Below are positions 26,061 to 35,385 of a DNA stretch of 64,000 bases, piece by piece. The notes beneath the pieces are model-generated. The model did not search any database and was not told the DNA's origin. It saw only the letters and a list, made by a program, of their open reading frames with translations. The first letter of the stretch is position 1. Each line of letters opens with the position of its first letter. Position numbers and translations under genes: made by a program. The stretch is from Caecibacteroides pullorum (GTDB lineage: Bacteria; Bacteroidota; Bacteroidia; Bacteroidales; Bacteroidaceae), in NCBI RefSeq assembly GCF_019239235.1, contig NZ_JAAZTS010000004.1, positions 62,001-126,000 of the forward strand, written 5' to 3'.

Positions 26061-27383
26061 TTATCTGATGGTTGTGCTCTCGCCAATCCAACCTTCAACC
26101 GTAATGCGGTCTCCAGCTTTGTAACCCAACATGAAGAGATCCTTGGTTTCGGGCACGTGAGCAGAGTAAGTTCTAATCAGTTCATTAGCCTGATCAGCTA
26201 CAGAAGGATCAACAGATTTAGCTCTCTGCAGCTTATCGAGCACTACATAGTAAGTACACTTATTCAAGGCAGGTTCATCACTCCAGCGAGGATTTGAACC
26301 ATAAGCCTGGGCCAGCAAGATATAAGCATTACCAAAGTTTTCATTGAAACCAAGAGCTTTGTAACAGTAGCTACGTACCTGCGACCACTTTTTGGCACCA
26401 AACATAGCAGCGGCAGCAGCATAAGCCATTTCAGCCTTCTTAGCATTGTCTGTTTCCAAATTGATTGCTTCATCAAAGTACTTCACGGCTGTATCATAAT
26501 CTCCCTTCTTATATGCCTGATATCCACAACCTACAGCAGCATCAGCGGTCGGATTAATCTTATACATATAGTAAGAAGCCTGGAAGTAAGCTTCGCTTTC
26601 CGTACACTTCATCATCTTAAGCACACTGATAGCCTTCTTCAGGAAAGTAGAGTCATTCTGATTAGCTTCTACCTGAGGACCATAAATCTTCTGCAAAGAC
26701 TCACAATCAGCCACACCACTGTTAACAAAAATAGCGTCAACTGTTTCCTTCATCTTTTCGATGTTGGTTTTCTTGGCAGCAGCAGTCTCAGCAGCCAATG
26801 CGTCATTCAAATATTGACCTACGTTCAGATAGTCCTGGAAGAACTGATCTGTATGAGAAACGTCAGCCTTCACGATACGCATAGAAGCGTCCATGAAATA
26901 ATAGAAGATAGGACTCCAAGTTTCAGCCTTGTCTGTTTCAACAGACTCTTTCAACCAACCATAAGCTTGCTTTAAATCGGGTTTCGGCGCATAAGTCAAG
27001 TAATCGATAGCCTTACGTCCCAAAGCACCGGCTACAGAGTAAGTCAGCTTGGTACCCTTGGAAGCAAATTCGGGCATGTACTTCATCTTCAAGTCATGCA
27101 CTTCCATCAATTCATTGAAATATTTCTGATATTCAGCAGAATTACGATCCTTGATAGGCTTCATCAAACCAGCCAGAATATCTTCTGCATCCGTAAAGGT
27201 ATAAAATCTCAGTGTAGGACAATCCTTCAACACTTCCATACAGGGAGCATAGGCATCTTTCCAGTTCTTCGCCTTAGCAGCTTCGTGAGAAATACTACTG
27301 TTGGCTTTACAGTCATTTTGTGCGTAAGCGCCGGTCGCTCCACCAGCAAGGAGCAATACAGCTACAAGCGTCTTAATTTTCAT
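26061..27383 (-). CDS. exported TPR protein of the lptC operon
   Basis: A 440-residue protein with a signal peptide (MKIKTLVAVLLLAGGATGAYAQ). I use the ATG at 27383; the three codons before it would need a TTG start. The C-terminal half has TPR units (AAVGCGYQAYKKGDYDTAVKYFDEAINLETDNAKKAEMAYAAAAAMFGAKKWSQVRSYCYKALGFNENFGNAYILLAQAYG). The N-terminal half is also helical. The order coaX-OMP-TPR-lptC is, to my knowledge, kept in Bacteroides. It is probably periplasmic and may serve envelope assembly. No specific function is known. Confidence 0.8.
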   Translation of the reverse strand: MKIKTLVAVLLLAGGATGAYAQNDCKANSSISHEAAKAKNWKDAYAPCMEVLKDCPTLRFYTFTDAEDILAGLMKPIKDRNSAEYQKYFNELMEVHDLKMKYMPEFASKGTKLTYSVAGALGRKAIDYLTYAPKPDLKQAYGWLKESVETDKAETWSPIFYYFMDASMRIVKADVSHTDQFFQDYLNVGQYLNDALAAETAAAKKTNIEKMKETVDAIFVNSGVADCESLQKIYGPQVEANQNDSTFLKKAISVLKMMKCTESEAYFQASYYMYKINPTADAAVGCGYQAYKKGDYDTAVKYFDEAINLETDNAKKAEMAYAAAAAMFGAKKWSQVRSYCYKALGFNENFGNAYILLAQAYGSNPRWSDEPALNKCTYYVVLDKLQRAKSVDPSVADQANELIRTYSAHVPETKDLFMLGYKAGDRITVEGWIGESTTIR

Positions 27384-27426
27384 TGTATTCAAATTTTTAG
27401 TTGTTATGTTTCAATGTCCAAATACC

Positions 27427-28689
27427 TTAATCCACTTTCCGTTTGAAGAACCAGCGTTCGTTGAATGTCACACCGACGACAAGCCTCAATGTATTTTCAT
27501 CGACAAAGGTCACTTTCGATCCGTGGGTCTTCGCATACTGTGCTGTCACGCTCAACACGGAGCGGGTACGCGGTATCGGAAGACCAAAACCGGCAGATAC
27601 TCCAAATTCCTTTGCGGCACGTTCACCTTCTATCTTATAGTAAGGAAGCGAATAATAGGCTCCCAAACGATATTTGACATGAGCGAAGTAGCTACGTCCT
27701 ATCAGATTAGGGATGTATTCAGCTCCTATTCCGATACGCATTCTGGAACAAAACGCATCGGCATTGTTCATATAGCTTACTTTGTTCCATTCCTGCAACA
27801 GGAAGTCGGCTCCCACCGTCAGACGTTTGTCATATACATAAGCCAAGCCAGCACCGATAGACAACGGAATACCATAAGTTGCCACACTGTCGCGCGAAGT
27901 ATAAGTAGCTCCGGTTGTAGAATTACCTACCGCTTCGCTAATCGAGGTTTTACCTCCCAAATCGTGTTTGGGAGAGAACACGGCTCCAAATGTCAACGCA
28001 TTCTTCTTTCCCCAGGTTTGCGTATACTGTACGCCAAAATCGAGCTTATAGCTTTTCCAAACAGCGTCCAACGTTTTCTGATAAGGAAACTTATTGGCGT
28101 CCGAGGGGAATGTCAGGTACGAAGTCCGTGCTATATCTCCCCAAAGATACGAAATATTTGCACCAACAGAAAGATTTTTAAATATTTTAAATCCTAATCC
28201 GACATAAGCCTGATGCAAGCCTCCTTCGCCAGAGTAGATCACAGAGCTGGAATTAGAAGAATTCTCAGTATCTTCTCTATATTCTCCCATGCTATAACCC
28301 ACATTCGAAAAAGGAATCAAACCCAAGCTCATACCACACCAGCGAGCCAATCTGAACTGCATGGTAATATAATCGAAGCTGGAATTTTTGGCATTCTGTT
28401 TCAGCGTACCGTCACTGAAGTTCGTGTTTTGCAACGAAACTGCTCCATCAAAAATAAATGTCAAGGAATCAACCGCCGTATAGGAAGCCGGATTGGCAAA
28501 GTTCACCTGCGTACCGTCGCGCAAGCCATAGGCCACTCCGCCCATTGCCTTGCTATTACTCGACCCCTGGTCTGCCAGATGCCCGTATCCATACCTTGTA
28601 TAAGGTGAGTTTGTATTATTTTGGGCCATTACTTCCCCGCAAAACAAGCTGAGCACAAGCGCCAAGAGTGTCTGTTTATATCTCGTCAT
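27427..28689 (-). CDS. outer-membrane beta-barrel protein, OMPP1/FadL-like
   Basis: A 420-residue exported protein (signal ending EVMAQ) with a beta-barrel pattern. The early segment [35 protein letters not shown] resembles the hatch region of FadL/OMPP1 proteins, where an N-P-A motif is typical. Later strands alternate aromatic and polar residues. FadL-type barrels take up hydrophobic molecules, but the substrate here is unknown. The start codon overlaps the end of coaX by 14 bp, so it is translationally coupled to it. The TPR gene follows after 43 bp. Confidence 0.8.
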   Translation of the reverse strand: MTRYKQTLLALVLSLFCGEVMAQNNTNSPYTRYGYGHLADQGSSNSKAMGGVAYGLRDGTQVNFANPASYTAVDSLTFIFDGAVSLQNTNFSDGTLKQNAKNSSFDYITMQFRLARWCGMSLGLIPFSNVGYSMGEYREDTENSSNSSSVIYSGEGGLHQAYVGLGFKIFKNLSVGANISYLWGDIARTSYLTFPSDANKFPYQKTLDAVWKSYKLDFGVQYTQTWGKKNALTFGAVFSPKHDLGGKTSISEAVGNSTTGATYTSRDSVATYGIPLSIGAGLAYVYDKRLTVGADFLLQEWNKVSYMNNADAFCSRMRIGIGAEYIPNLIGRSYFAHVKYRLGAYYSLPYYKIEGERAAKEFGVSAGFGLPIPRTRSVLSVTAQYAKTHGSKVTFVDENTLRLVVGVTFNERWFFKRKVD

Positions 28690-29407
28690 TATTGTATATC
28701 AATATTCGGTTTAATCCTTTCAACACTAAAAATCTGTCTGCAAAGATGATACTTTTTAAGTTTGTATCAAAAGAAAATTCGTCGCCCCCCGTTAAAAAAA
28801 CCAAAAGTTCAGGATATTTATCTTTCATTGCACGGATGTAGCCTGCCATTTCGTATTCAATACCCTTCAACACTCCTGCACGGATGGCCGTCTCTGTATC
28901 CTTTCCCATCGGGAGCAAGCGTCCCTCAGCCTCGACAAGAGGAAGGCGCCCTGTATAGTGGTTCAGAGCCCTGAAACGCATCTGTAGGCCGGGCGAAATA
29001 TTTCCGCCATGATATCGGCCGGCCGCATCCACAAATTCATACGTAATACATGTGCCGGCATCTATTACCAGAATATCCCTACCAGGGAATCGCTCAGCAG
29101 CGCCCACCACAGCCGCCATACGGTCGTAGCCCAACGTGCGGGGCGTTTCATAAAGGTTCTCCACAGGGAGAGGGGTATCAGCACCCAGCCTCAACAGGGG
29201 GCAGGGCAATTCAGCCAAACGGGCTTCTGCCTCGTCTGTCAGGTCGATAACCGTAGCCACAATAGCCTTTTCGATGGGATAGCGGCGGCAGACATCAGGT
29301 AGCGACTCCAGCGTGAAGTTGGAGTCGTAGACCACATCCTTCAAATCTGCCCCCTCAAAAAGGGCAATTTTGGCCACCGTATTCCCTATGTCAATAATCA
29401 AATTCAC
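28676..29407 (-). CDS. coaX: type III pantothenate kinase
   Basis: A 243-residue enzyme for the first step of coenzyme A synthesis. I start at a GTG (29407), which gives the canonical beginning [19 protein letters not shown]; the frame continues upstream but that part has no coding character and lies before the promoter. Further motifs are [40 protein letters not shown] and [23 protein letters not shown]. Length is normal for CoaX. It leads an operon whose other members concern the envelope. A -7 box sits 23 bp upstream. Confidence 0.93.
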   Translation of the reverse strand: MNLIIDIGNTVAKIALFEGADLKDVVYDSNFTLESLPDVCRRYPIEKAIVATVIDLTDEAEARLAELPCPLLRLGADTPLPVENLYETPRTLGYDRMAAVVGAAERFPGRDILVIDAGTCITYEFVDAAGRYHGGNISPGLQMRFRALNHYTGRLPLVEAEGRLLPMGKDTETAIRAGVLKGIEYEMAGYIRAMKDKYPELLVFLTGGDEFSFDTNLKSIIFADRFLVLKGLNRILIYNNDEI

Positions 29408-29429
29408 TGCTATTACTTTTTTGCGGGTG

Positions 29430-29437
29430 CAAAGATA
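29430..29437 (-). promoter_or_regulatory. -7 promoter box of the coaX operon
   Basis: TATCTTTG on the minus strand matches TAnnTTTG and predicts a leader of only about 15 nt before the GTG start at 29407, which helps to fix that start. Confidence 0.5.
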
Positions 29438-29457
29438 CGACTTTATTCCATTATTTC

Positions 29458-29501
29458 GTATATCATAAAGCATTGCGTTCGTAGGAAGAAAGCACCGTTT
29501 T
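29458..29501. repeat. two units of a dispersed 22-bp repeat (locus B)
   Basis: Two adjacent 22-bp units (29458-29479 and 29480-29501). The second fits the pattern seven variable bases then SGAAAGCAYYGTTTT; the first is degenerate (AAAGCATTGCGTT). It lies in the 301-bp gap between the divergent coaX and sppA genes. The rest of that gap holds only the two promoters and no gene that I can see. Confidence 0.6.
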
Positions 29502-29662
29502 CCACCTGACAAAACAGCCTTTTCCGCACAAATAGTCACAGACGCCCCTGCAAGACAAGCAAATCGCCCTGACGCAAGGGATATTTTCAGGCGAAAGACA
29601 GACTTTCTTGTGACAAAACAAAAAAGTTGGCGACAGATAAAGAAAATATCAACCTTATTATT

Positions 29663-29670
29663 TATCTTTG
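29663..29670 (+). promoter_or_regulatory. -7 promoter box of sppA
   Basis: TATCTTTG matches TAnnTTTG and lies 38 bp before the sppA ATG at 29709. Confidence 0.5.
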
Positions 29671-29708
29671 TTAGCTTAATAAAGTTAGCAATTAACAAGA
29701 CTACCAAT

Positions 29709-31481
29709 ATGAAAGATTTCTTCAAATTTACCTTCGCGACCGTCACGGGTATCATCCTGTCCTGCGTCGTGCTGTTCTTTGGAGGCATGCTGATACTGTT
29801 CAGCGCCCTGGCCTCATCCGAAGCCGAAACACAAGTAAGCTCCAACTCCGTCATGATGCTCGAGCTGAAAGGCGAACTGAGAGAAAGAAACGAGGCGATG
29901 CCTTACGAGACATTGTTCAGTGACGATTATCAAGTATATGGATTAGACGACATACTCTCCTCCATCCGCAAGGCCAAGGAAAATGAAAACATCAAAGGTA
30001 TCTACCTGCAGCTCAGCTACCTGACCGCCGGCTATGCTGCCATCGAGGAGATACGCAACACGCTGCTCGACTTCAAGGAAAGCGGCAAGTTCATCGTAGC
30101 CTATGCCGATAACTACCAGCAGAGCCTGTACTACCTGGCCAGCGTAGCCGACAAGGTGCTGATGAATCCCAAAGGTTCGCTCGAATGGCGAGGCATCGCC
30201 TCGACTCCCATCTTCTACAAAGACTTGCTCGAAAAGATAGGCGTCGAGATGCAGATTTTCAAGGTGGGTACCTACAAGTCGGCCGTCGAGCCCTTCATCG
30301 CCACCGAAATGAGCCCTGCCAACCGTGAACAGGTGACGGCCTACATCAACTCTGTATGGGGCGCAGTGACCAAGGCCGTATCCGAGTCGCGCAACGTCAG
30401 CGTAGACAAGCTCAACCAGTATGCTGACAACATGATCATGTTTGAACCTTCGGAAGAAGCCGTGAAATGCGGCTTGGTGGACACCTTAATATATAAGAAC
30501 GACGTACGCGACTACCTGAAGCCCCTGGCCGGCCTCGACAAGGACGACAACCTGCCCGTATTGGGATTGCAGGACATGGTGAACGTGCGTAAGAACCAGC
30601 CGAAAGACAAAAGCGGCAACATCGTGGCCGTATACTACGCCAGCGGCGAAATCGTCGACTACGAAAGTTCATCGTTCAGCGACCAACCTACCATCATCCC
30701 TTCCAAGGTCATCCGCGACCTGCGCCGCCTGCAGGAGAATGACGATGTAAAGGCCGTCGTGCTCCGCGTAAACTCACCCGGCGGAAGTGCCTACGGCTCC
30801 GAGCAGCTGTGGTATGCCGTCAGCCAACTGAAGAAAGAGAAGCCCGTCATCGTCTCCATGGGCGAATATGCCGCCTCGGGCGGATACTATATGTCGTGCA
30901 ATGCCGACACCATCGTGGCCGAGCCCACTACCCTGACAGGCTCCATCGGTATCTTCGGTATGTACCCCAACGTGAAGGGACTGACCGACAAGATAGGTCT
31001 TGACTTCGATGTAGTGAAGACCAACGCATACGCCGACTTCGGCGCTACCGGCCGCCCCATGAACGAGGGTGAGAAGGCCCTGATGCAGAAGATGGTGAAC
31101 CAAGGTTACGACCTCTTCCTGACCCGCTGCTCCGAAGGGCGCGGTATTGCCAAGGAGGAGCTGGACAAGATTGCCCAAGGCCGCGTATGGACGGGCAGCA
31201 CCGCCAAGGAGCTGGGCCTCGTCGACGAGCTGGGCGGATTGGACCGCGCCTTGGAGATTGCCTGCCAGAAAGCCGGCATCGATGCCTATACCGTCGTATC
31301 CTATCCGGCCAAGCAGACGTTCCTCGAGATGCTGATGAGCACCAATCCGGGCACTTACCTCAAGTCACGCTTCCTCAGTGGCAAGACTGGCGAACTTTAC
31401 CGCCAGTTCAGCATCCTGGAGAACTTCGACAAGCGCGACCGCATCCAGGCACGCCTGCCCTTCGAACTGAATGTAGAATAA
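29709..31481 (+). CDS. sppA: signal peptide peptidase SppA (67K type)
   Basis: A 590-residue membrane-bound serine protease. The start at 29709 gives the membrane anchor [34 protein letters not shown] and lies behind a promoter box. The long, two-domain form is present. The general-base Lys is K190 in [11 protein letters not shown] and the nucleophile is S390 in [12 protein letters not shown]. SppA digests signal peptides left in the membrane after export. lpxK follows after 16 bp. The gene is GC-rich compared with the operons to its left. Confidence 0.95.
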   Translation: MKDFFKFTFATVTGIILSCVVLFFGGMLILFSALASSEAETQVSSNSVMMLELKGELRERNEAMPYETLFSDDYQVYGLDDILSSIRKAKENENIKGIYLQLSYLTAGYAAIEEIRNTLLDFKESGKFIVAYADNYQQSLYYLASVADKVLMNPKGSLEWRGIASTPIFYKDLLEKIGVEMQIFKVGTYKSAVEPFIATEMSPANREQVTAYINSVWGAVTKAVSESRNVSVDKLNQYADNMIMFEPSEEAVKCGLVDTLIYKNDVRDYLKPLAGLDKDDNLPVLGLQDMVNVRKNQPKDKSGNIVAVYYASGEIVDYESSSFSDQPTIIPSKVIRDLRRLQENDDVKAVVLRVNSPGGSAYGSEQLWYAVSQLKKEKPVIVSMGEYAASGGYYMSCNADTIVAEPTTLTGSIGIFGMYPNVKGLTDKIGLDFDVVKTNAYADFGATGRPMNEGEKALMQKMVNQGYDLFLTRCSEGRGIAKEELDKIAQGRVWTGSTAKELGLVDELGGLDRALEIACQKAGIDAYTVVSYPAKQTFLEMLMSTNPGTYLKSRFLSGKTGELYRQFSILENFDKRDRIQARLPFELNVE

Positions 31482-31497
31482 TACCGCTCCTGTACAG

Positions 31498-32610
31498 ATG
31501 ACAGAACGTACTGTACCCATACACCGCTGGCTTCTCCCCCTCTCATGGATCTATGGAGGGGGAGTATGGCTCCGTAACAAGCTCTTCGACTGGAAGATTC
31601 TCCAGTCGAAGAGCTTTGACGTCCCTGTCATCTGCATCGGAAACCTGACCGTAGGCGGTACGGGCAAGACGCCTCACACGGAGTATCTGATACGATTGTT
31701 GCAACAGGCAGGACTGAACGTCGCCGTACTGAGCCGCGGCTACAAGCGCAAAAGCAAAGGCTATATACTGGCAGACGCCCATAGCAATGCCACCCAGATA
31801 GGCGATGAGCCCTATCAGATGAAAGAGAAATTCCCTCAGGCACGTATAGCGGTCGATGTCGACCGCCGCCATGGCATCAGCCAACTGCTGGAGCTGGACA
31901 ATCCCCGCCCCGACGTCATCCTGCTGGACGACGCCTTCCAGCACCGCTACGTGCAGGCAGGCCTGAACATTCTGCTGACCGACTACAACCGCCTGTTTAC
32001 CGAAGACAGCCTGCTGCCCGCAGGACGGTTGCGCGAACCCGCCTCGGGCAAGACCCGTGCACAGATAATCATCGTCACCAAGTGTCCGCAAGACATCAAG
32101 CCGATTGACTTCAATATCACAGGGAAGCAGCTCAGCCTGTATCCCTTCCAACAACTTTACTTCACACGCATACGTTATGGCATGCCTGTAGCCGTATTTC
32201 CACAAGCCATGGCCGACCGTCCCTTGTCCAAAGTACTGAGCGGTGAAGAGCATGTACTCCTCGTCACCGGCATCGCATCGCCACAACCGCTCGTCGAAGA
32301 AGTAAAGCTCTACGCCAAAAGCCTCAGACAGTTCTCCTTCTCCGACCATCACGACTTCAACGAGAAAGACCTGAGGCTCATCGAAAAAGAATTTTCACAA
32401 ATGGAGGGATGCCAGCGTCTCATCATCACAACCGAGAAAGACGCGGCACGGCTCAAGGCCCAACCAGCATTGAGCGAAGACCTGAAGCCTTACATTTACG
32501 CCATCCCCATCGAAGTGGAAATCCTATTGAACCAACAAGAATCCTTTAACCAAAACATTATTGGCTATGTTAGAAAAAATTCAAGAAACAGCAGCTTACC
32601 TCAAAAGTAA
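31498..32610 (+). CDS. lpxK: tetraacyldisaccharide 4'-kinase LpxK
   Basis: A 370-residue enzyme that adds the 4'-phosphate to the lipid A disaccharide at the inner face of the inner membrane. The P-loop region is VICIGNLTVGGTGKTPHTEYLIRLL, followed by VLSRGYKRKSKGY, VDRRHGISQLLE and VILLDDAFQHRYVQ, all typical of LpxK. The C-terminal 44 bp overlap the start of the purine nucleoside phosphorylase gene in another frame. sppA is 16 bp upstream, so the three genes form an operon. Confidence 0.94.
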   Translation: MTERTVPIHRWLLPLSWIYGGGVWLRNKLFDWKILQSKSFDVPVICIGNLTVGGTGKTPHTEYLIRLLQQAGLNVAVLSRGYKRKSKGYILADAHSNATQIGDEPYQMKEKFPQARIAVDVDRRHGISQLLELDNPRPDVILLDDAFQHRYVQAGLNILLTDYNRLFTEDSLLPAGRLREPASGKTRAQIIIVTKCPQDIKPIDFNITGKQLSLYPFQQLYFTRIRYGMPVAVFPQAMADRPLSKVLSGEEHVLLVTGIASPQPLVEEVKLYAKSLRQFSFSDHHDFNEKDLRLIEKEFSQMEGCQRLIITTEKDAARLKAQPALSEDLKPYIYAIPIEVEILLNQQESFNQNIIGYVRKNSRNSSLPQK

Positions 32611-33376
32611 GATGCACACGCAACCCGAAACAGCTATTATCCTTGGCACCGGTTTGGGAAGCCTGGCCGGCGAAATCACCGAGAAGTATGAAATAAAGTA
32701 CGAGGATATCCCCAACTTCCCCGTCTCGACCGTCGAAGGGCATAGCGGAAAGCTCATCTTCGGCAAGCTGGGCAACAAGGACATCATGGCCATGCAGGGC
32801 CGCTTCCACTACTATGAAGGCTATTCGATGAAGGAAGTAACCTTCCCCGTCCGTGTCATGCGCGAACTGGGTATCAAGACACTGTTCGTGTCCAACGCCA
32901 GCGGCGGCACCAACCCAGCCTTCGAAATCGGCGACCTGATGATTATCACCGACCACATCAACTACTTCCCCGAACATCCTCTGCGCGGCAAGAACATCCC
33001 CTACGGTCCCCGCTTTCCGGACATGAGCGAAGCCTACGACAAGGAACTCATCCGCAAGGCCGATGCCATTGCCGCCGAAAAAGGCATCAAGGTGCAACAC
33101 GGCGTTTACCTGGGCACACAGGGTCCGACGTTCGAAACGCCTGCCGAATACAAACTCTTCCACATCCTGGGCGCCGACGCCGTTGGCATGTCCACCGTAC
33201 CCGAAGTCATCGTGGCCAACCATTGCGGCATCAAGGTCTTCGGCGTATCAGTCATCACCGACCTGGGTGTAGAGGGCAAGATTGTAGAAGTGTCGCACGA
33301 AGAGGTTCAGAAGGCAGCCGACGCCGCCCAACCCCGCATGACCGAAATCATGCGCGAACTCATCAACCGTGCTTGA
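32567..33376 (+). CDS. purine-nucleoside phosphorylase
   Basis: A 269-residue enzyme of the trimeric PNP family (DeoD2/PunA type), which splits inosine and guanosine with phosphate. Motifs are AIILGTGLGSLAGEI near the start, VEGHSGKLIFG, MQGRFHYYEGYSMKEVTFPVRVM, FVSNASGGTNPAFEIGDLMII and VGMSTVPEVIVANHCGIKVFGVSVITD. I start at ATG 32567 rather than the TTG two codons earlier. The start lies 44 bp inside lpxK, so translation of the two is probably coupled. thiL follows after 34 bp. Confidence 0.94.
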   Translation: MLEKIQETAAYLKSKMHTQPETAIILGTGLGSLAGEITEKYEIKYEDIPNFPVSTVEGHSGKLIFGKLGNKDIMAMQGRFHYYEGYSMKEVTFPVRVMRELGIKTLFVSNASGGTNPAFEIGDLMIITDHINYFPEHPLRGKNIPYGPRFPDMSEAYDKELIRKADAIAAEKGIKVQHGVYLGTQGPTFETPAEYKLFHILGADAVGMSTVPEVIVANHCGIKVFGVSVITDLGVEGKIVEVSHEEVQKAADAAQPRMTEIMRELINRA

Positions 33377-33410
33377 GACAAACGATATTTGATATTATAA
33401 ACAAGTAAAG

Positions 33411-34469
33411 ATGAGAACAGAAATAGCTACCCTCGGCGAGTTTGGCCTCATAGACCATCTGACCGAAGGTATCCAACCTAAAAACGAATCGACCCGCTAC
33501 GGCATCGGCGACGATGCCGCCGTGCTCTCCTATCCTGCCGACAAGGAAGTGCTGGTCACCACCGACCTCCTGCTCGAAGGCGTACACTTCGACCTGACCT
33601 ATGTGCCTCTGAAGCACCTGGGCTACAAGGCCGCCGTGGTCAACTTCTCCGACATTTACGCCATGAACGGCACTCCCAAACAGATTACCGTCTCATTGGG
33701 ACTGTCCAAACGCTTCTGCGTGGAAGATATGGAGGAACTGTATGCCGGCATCCGTCTGGCTTGCGAGGCCTACAATGTGGACATCGTGGGTGGTGACACC
33801 TGCTCGTCCTACACAGGCCTCACCATCAGTATTACCTGTATCGGCGAAGGTGAAAAAGGCAAAACCGTCTATCGCAACGGCGCCAAGGAAACCGACTTGA
33901 TATGCGTTAGCGGAGATTTGGGTGCGGCCTATATGGGTCTCCAGCTGTTGGAGCGCGAGAAGGCCGTACTGAAAGGTACCGACAAGGACGTACAGCCCGA
34001 CTTCGCCGGCAAGGAATACCTGCTGGAGCGCCAACTCAAGCCCGAAGCCCGCAAAGACATCATCGAGCGGTTGCACAAGGTAGGCGTACAGCCCACAGCC
34101 ATGATGGACATCTCCGATGGCCTCTCGTCCGAACTGATGCACATCTGCTCGCAAAGCAAGGTAGGTTGCCGCGTTTACGAAGAACACATCCCCATCGACT
34201 ACCAAACGGCAGTCATGGCCGAAGAGTTCAATATGAACCTAACTACCTGTGCACTGAACGGAGGCGAAGACTACGAATTGTTGTTTACTGTGCCCATCGC
34301 CGACCACGAAAAAGTGGCCGACATGGAAGGCGTCAAGCTGATAGGACACATCACCAAACCCGAGCTGGGTTGTGCCCTCATTACCCGTGACGGTCAGGAG
34401 TTCGAATTGAAAGCCCAAGGATGGAATCCTCTAAAAAATGGTGGAAACACGACTGAACCTGCCGAATAA
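33411..34469 (+). CDS. thiL: thiamine-phosphate kinase
   Basis: A 352-residue ATP-dependent kinase that makes thiamine diphosphate from thiamine phosphate. Family motifs: GIGDDAAVLSYPADKEVLVTTDLLLEGVHFDLTYVPLKHLGYKAAVVNFSDIYAMNG, VGGDTCSSYTGLTISITCIGE, MMDISDGLSSELMHIC and LNGGEDYELLFTV. Length is slightly above that of E. coli ThiL. It is the last gene of the sppA-lpxK-pnp run and is followed by a terminator. Confidence 0.95.
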   Translation: MRTEIATLGEFGLIDHLTEGIQPKNESTRYGIGDDAAVLSYPADKEVLVTTDLLLEGVHFDLTYVPLKHLGYKAAVVNFSDIYAMNGTPKQITVSLGLSKRFCVEDMEELYAGIRLACEAYNVDIVGGDTCSSYTGLTISITCIGEGEKGKTVYRNGAKETDLICVSGDLGAAYMGLQLLEREKAVLKGTDKDVQPDFAGKEYLLERQLKPEARKDIIERLHKVGVQPTAMMDISDGLSSELMHICSQSKVGCRVYEEHIPIDYQTAVMAEEFNMNLTTCALNGGEDYELLFTVPIADHEKVADMEGVKLIGHITKPELGCALITRDGQEFELKAQGWNPLKNGGNTTEPAE

Positions 34470-34513
34470 GGGAAACAACAAGAAAATAATTAAAAAAAGA
34501 TTCATTCATTAAG

Positions 34514-34555
34514 CACTGGTTATAAGGAAGTTACTCCTAAACCAGTGTTTTTTAT
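34514..34555 (+). terminator. terminator after thiL
   Basis: CACTGGTT (34514-34521) pairs with AACCAGTG (34540-34547), followed by TTTTTTATT, 45 bp past the thiL stop. Confidence 0.85.
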
Positions 34556-34565
34556 TCGCTCACCG

Positions 34566-34596
34566 CTTGCAGAATCCAAATTTTTCACTACCTTTG
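34566..34596 (+). promoter_or_regulatory. promoter of tRNA-Phe
   Basis: TTG at 34567-34569, then 19 bp, then TACCTTTG at 34589-34596: a good match to the Bacteroides -33/-7 promoter. Transcription would start some 15 bp before the tRNA. Confidence 0.75.
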
Positions 34597-34617
34597 CAAC
34601 CGCAAATCAAAAGCAAT

Positions 34618-34690
34618 GGTGTCATAGCTCAGTTGGTAGAGCAAAGGACTGAAAATCCTTGTGTCCCCGGTTCGATTCCTGGTGACACCA
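34618..34690 (+). tRNA. tRNA-Phe (anticodon GAA)
   Basis: A complete 73-nt cloverleaf: acceptor GGTGTCA with TGACACC, D-arm AGCTCAGTTGGTAGAGC, anticodon loop CTGAAAA with GAA, T-loop GGTTCGATTCC, discriminator A. The CCA end is not encoded. It stands alone with its own promoter and terminator. Confidence 0.97.
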
Positions 34691-34694
34691 CATA

Positions 34695-34728
34695 AAAGAA
34701 GCGACCAAATAATTGGCCGCTTCTTTTT
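34695..34728. terminator. bidirectional terminator between tRNA-Phe and the HAD gene
   Basis: AAGAAGCG and CGCTTCTT form a stem with an inner CCAA/TTGG pair. A T-run follows on the plus strand (TTTTT) and TTTTAT on the minus strand, so it can end both convergent transcripts. Confidence 0.85.
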
Positions 34729-34731
34729 GGT

Positions 34732-35367
34732 TTAAACCAATTCCTCAAGACTCGCCATAATAAGCCGATGAGGATAAGCGGAAAGCTCTGCATACGTCGT
34801 AACACCATGGGTGACACCTCCAAAGCTAACATCGGCCGCCTGAGCCGTCTCGGCATCGACCACACTATCGCCCACATAAAGCACATCTTCCTTACGGACA
34901 TGCAAGCGATCCAAAGCTATCAATACGCCTTCAGGCGAAGGTTTGGCAGCCGAAACATCTTCACCACCCACAATAAGGTCGAACACATCGTCCAATCCTT
35001 TGGCCACGAGCAGCTCACGGATGCGATAGCGAAACTTCGTAGAGATGATACCCAATTGTGCACCACCCGCCTTCAGCCGACGAAGCACGCCTTCCACTTC
35101 GGGGAAAAGTACTGTATTGGACGTCATATAGACATCAGCTTCCTTCACGTACTCACGACGAAATTCGGCCAGGCAGGCAACATCCGTCACGCCAGTCAAT
35201 AGAGAAAAAGACTCTTCCAACGTCTTGCCAATGGTGCGCTTGATGTCATCATCCGTAGGCGAAGTGTAGCCATGACGGTCGAGCACATGGCGAAAACAAG
35301 TGACGATGCCTCGCGACGAGTCGGCCAGCGTGTAATCGAAGTCGAAAAGATAAACCTTGTATTCCAT
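34732..35367 (-). CDS. HAD-family hydrolase, phosphoglycolate-phosphatase-like
   Basis: A 211-residue HAD hydrolase with cap type 1. Motif I is DFDYT (D9 and D11), motif II lies in GIISTKFRYRIRELL, motif III Lys is in GEDVSAAKPSPEG, and the acidic motif is YVGDSVVD. It is related to Gph/PgmB-like phosphatases that act on small sugar phosphates. The substrate is not predictable. The last codons overlap the palindrome TTGGTTTAAACCAA (34728-34741) next to the bidirectional terminator. patB/malY lies 18 bp upstream in the same direction, so the two may be co-transcribed. Confidence 0.9.
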   Translation of the reverse strand: MEYKVYLFDFDYTLADSSRGIVTCFRHVLDRHGYTSPTDDDIKRTIGKTLEESFSLLTGVTDVACLAEFRREYVKEADVYMTSNTVLFPEVEGVLRRLKAGGAQLGIISTKFRYRIRELLVAKGLDDVFDLIVGGEDVSAAKPSPEGVLIALDRLHVRKEDVLYVGDSVVDAETAQAADVSFGGVTHGVTTYAELSAYPHRLIMASLEELV

Positions 35368-35385
35368 AGTGTTTTAACAGCTTGA

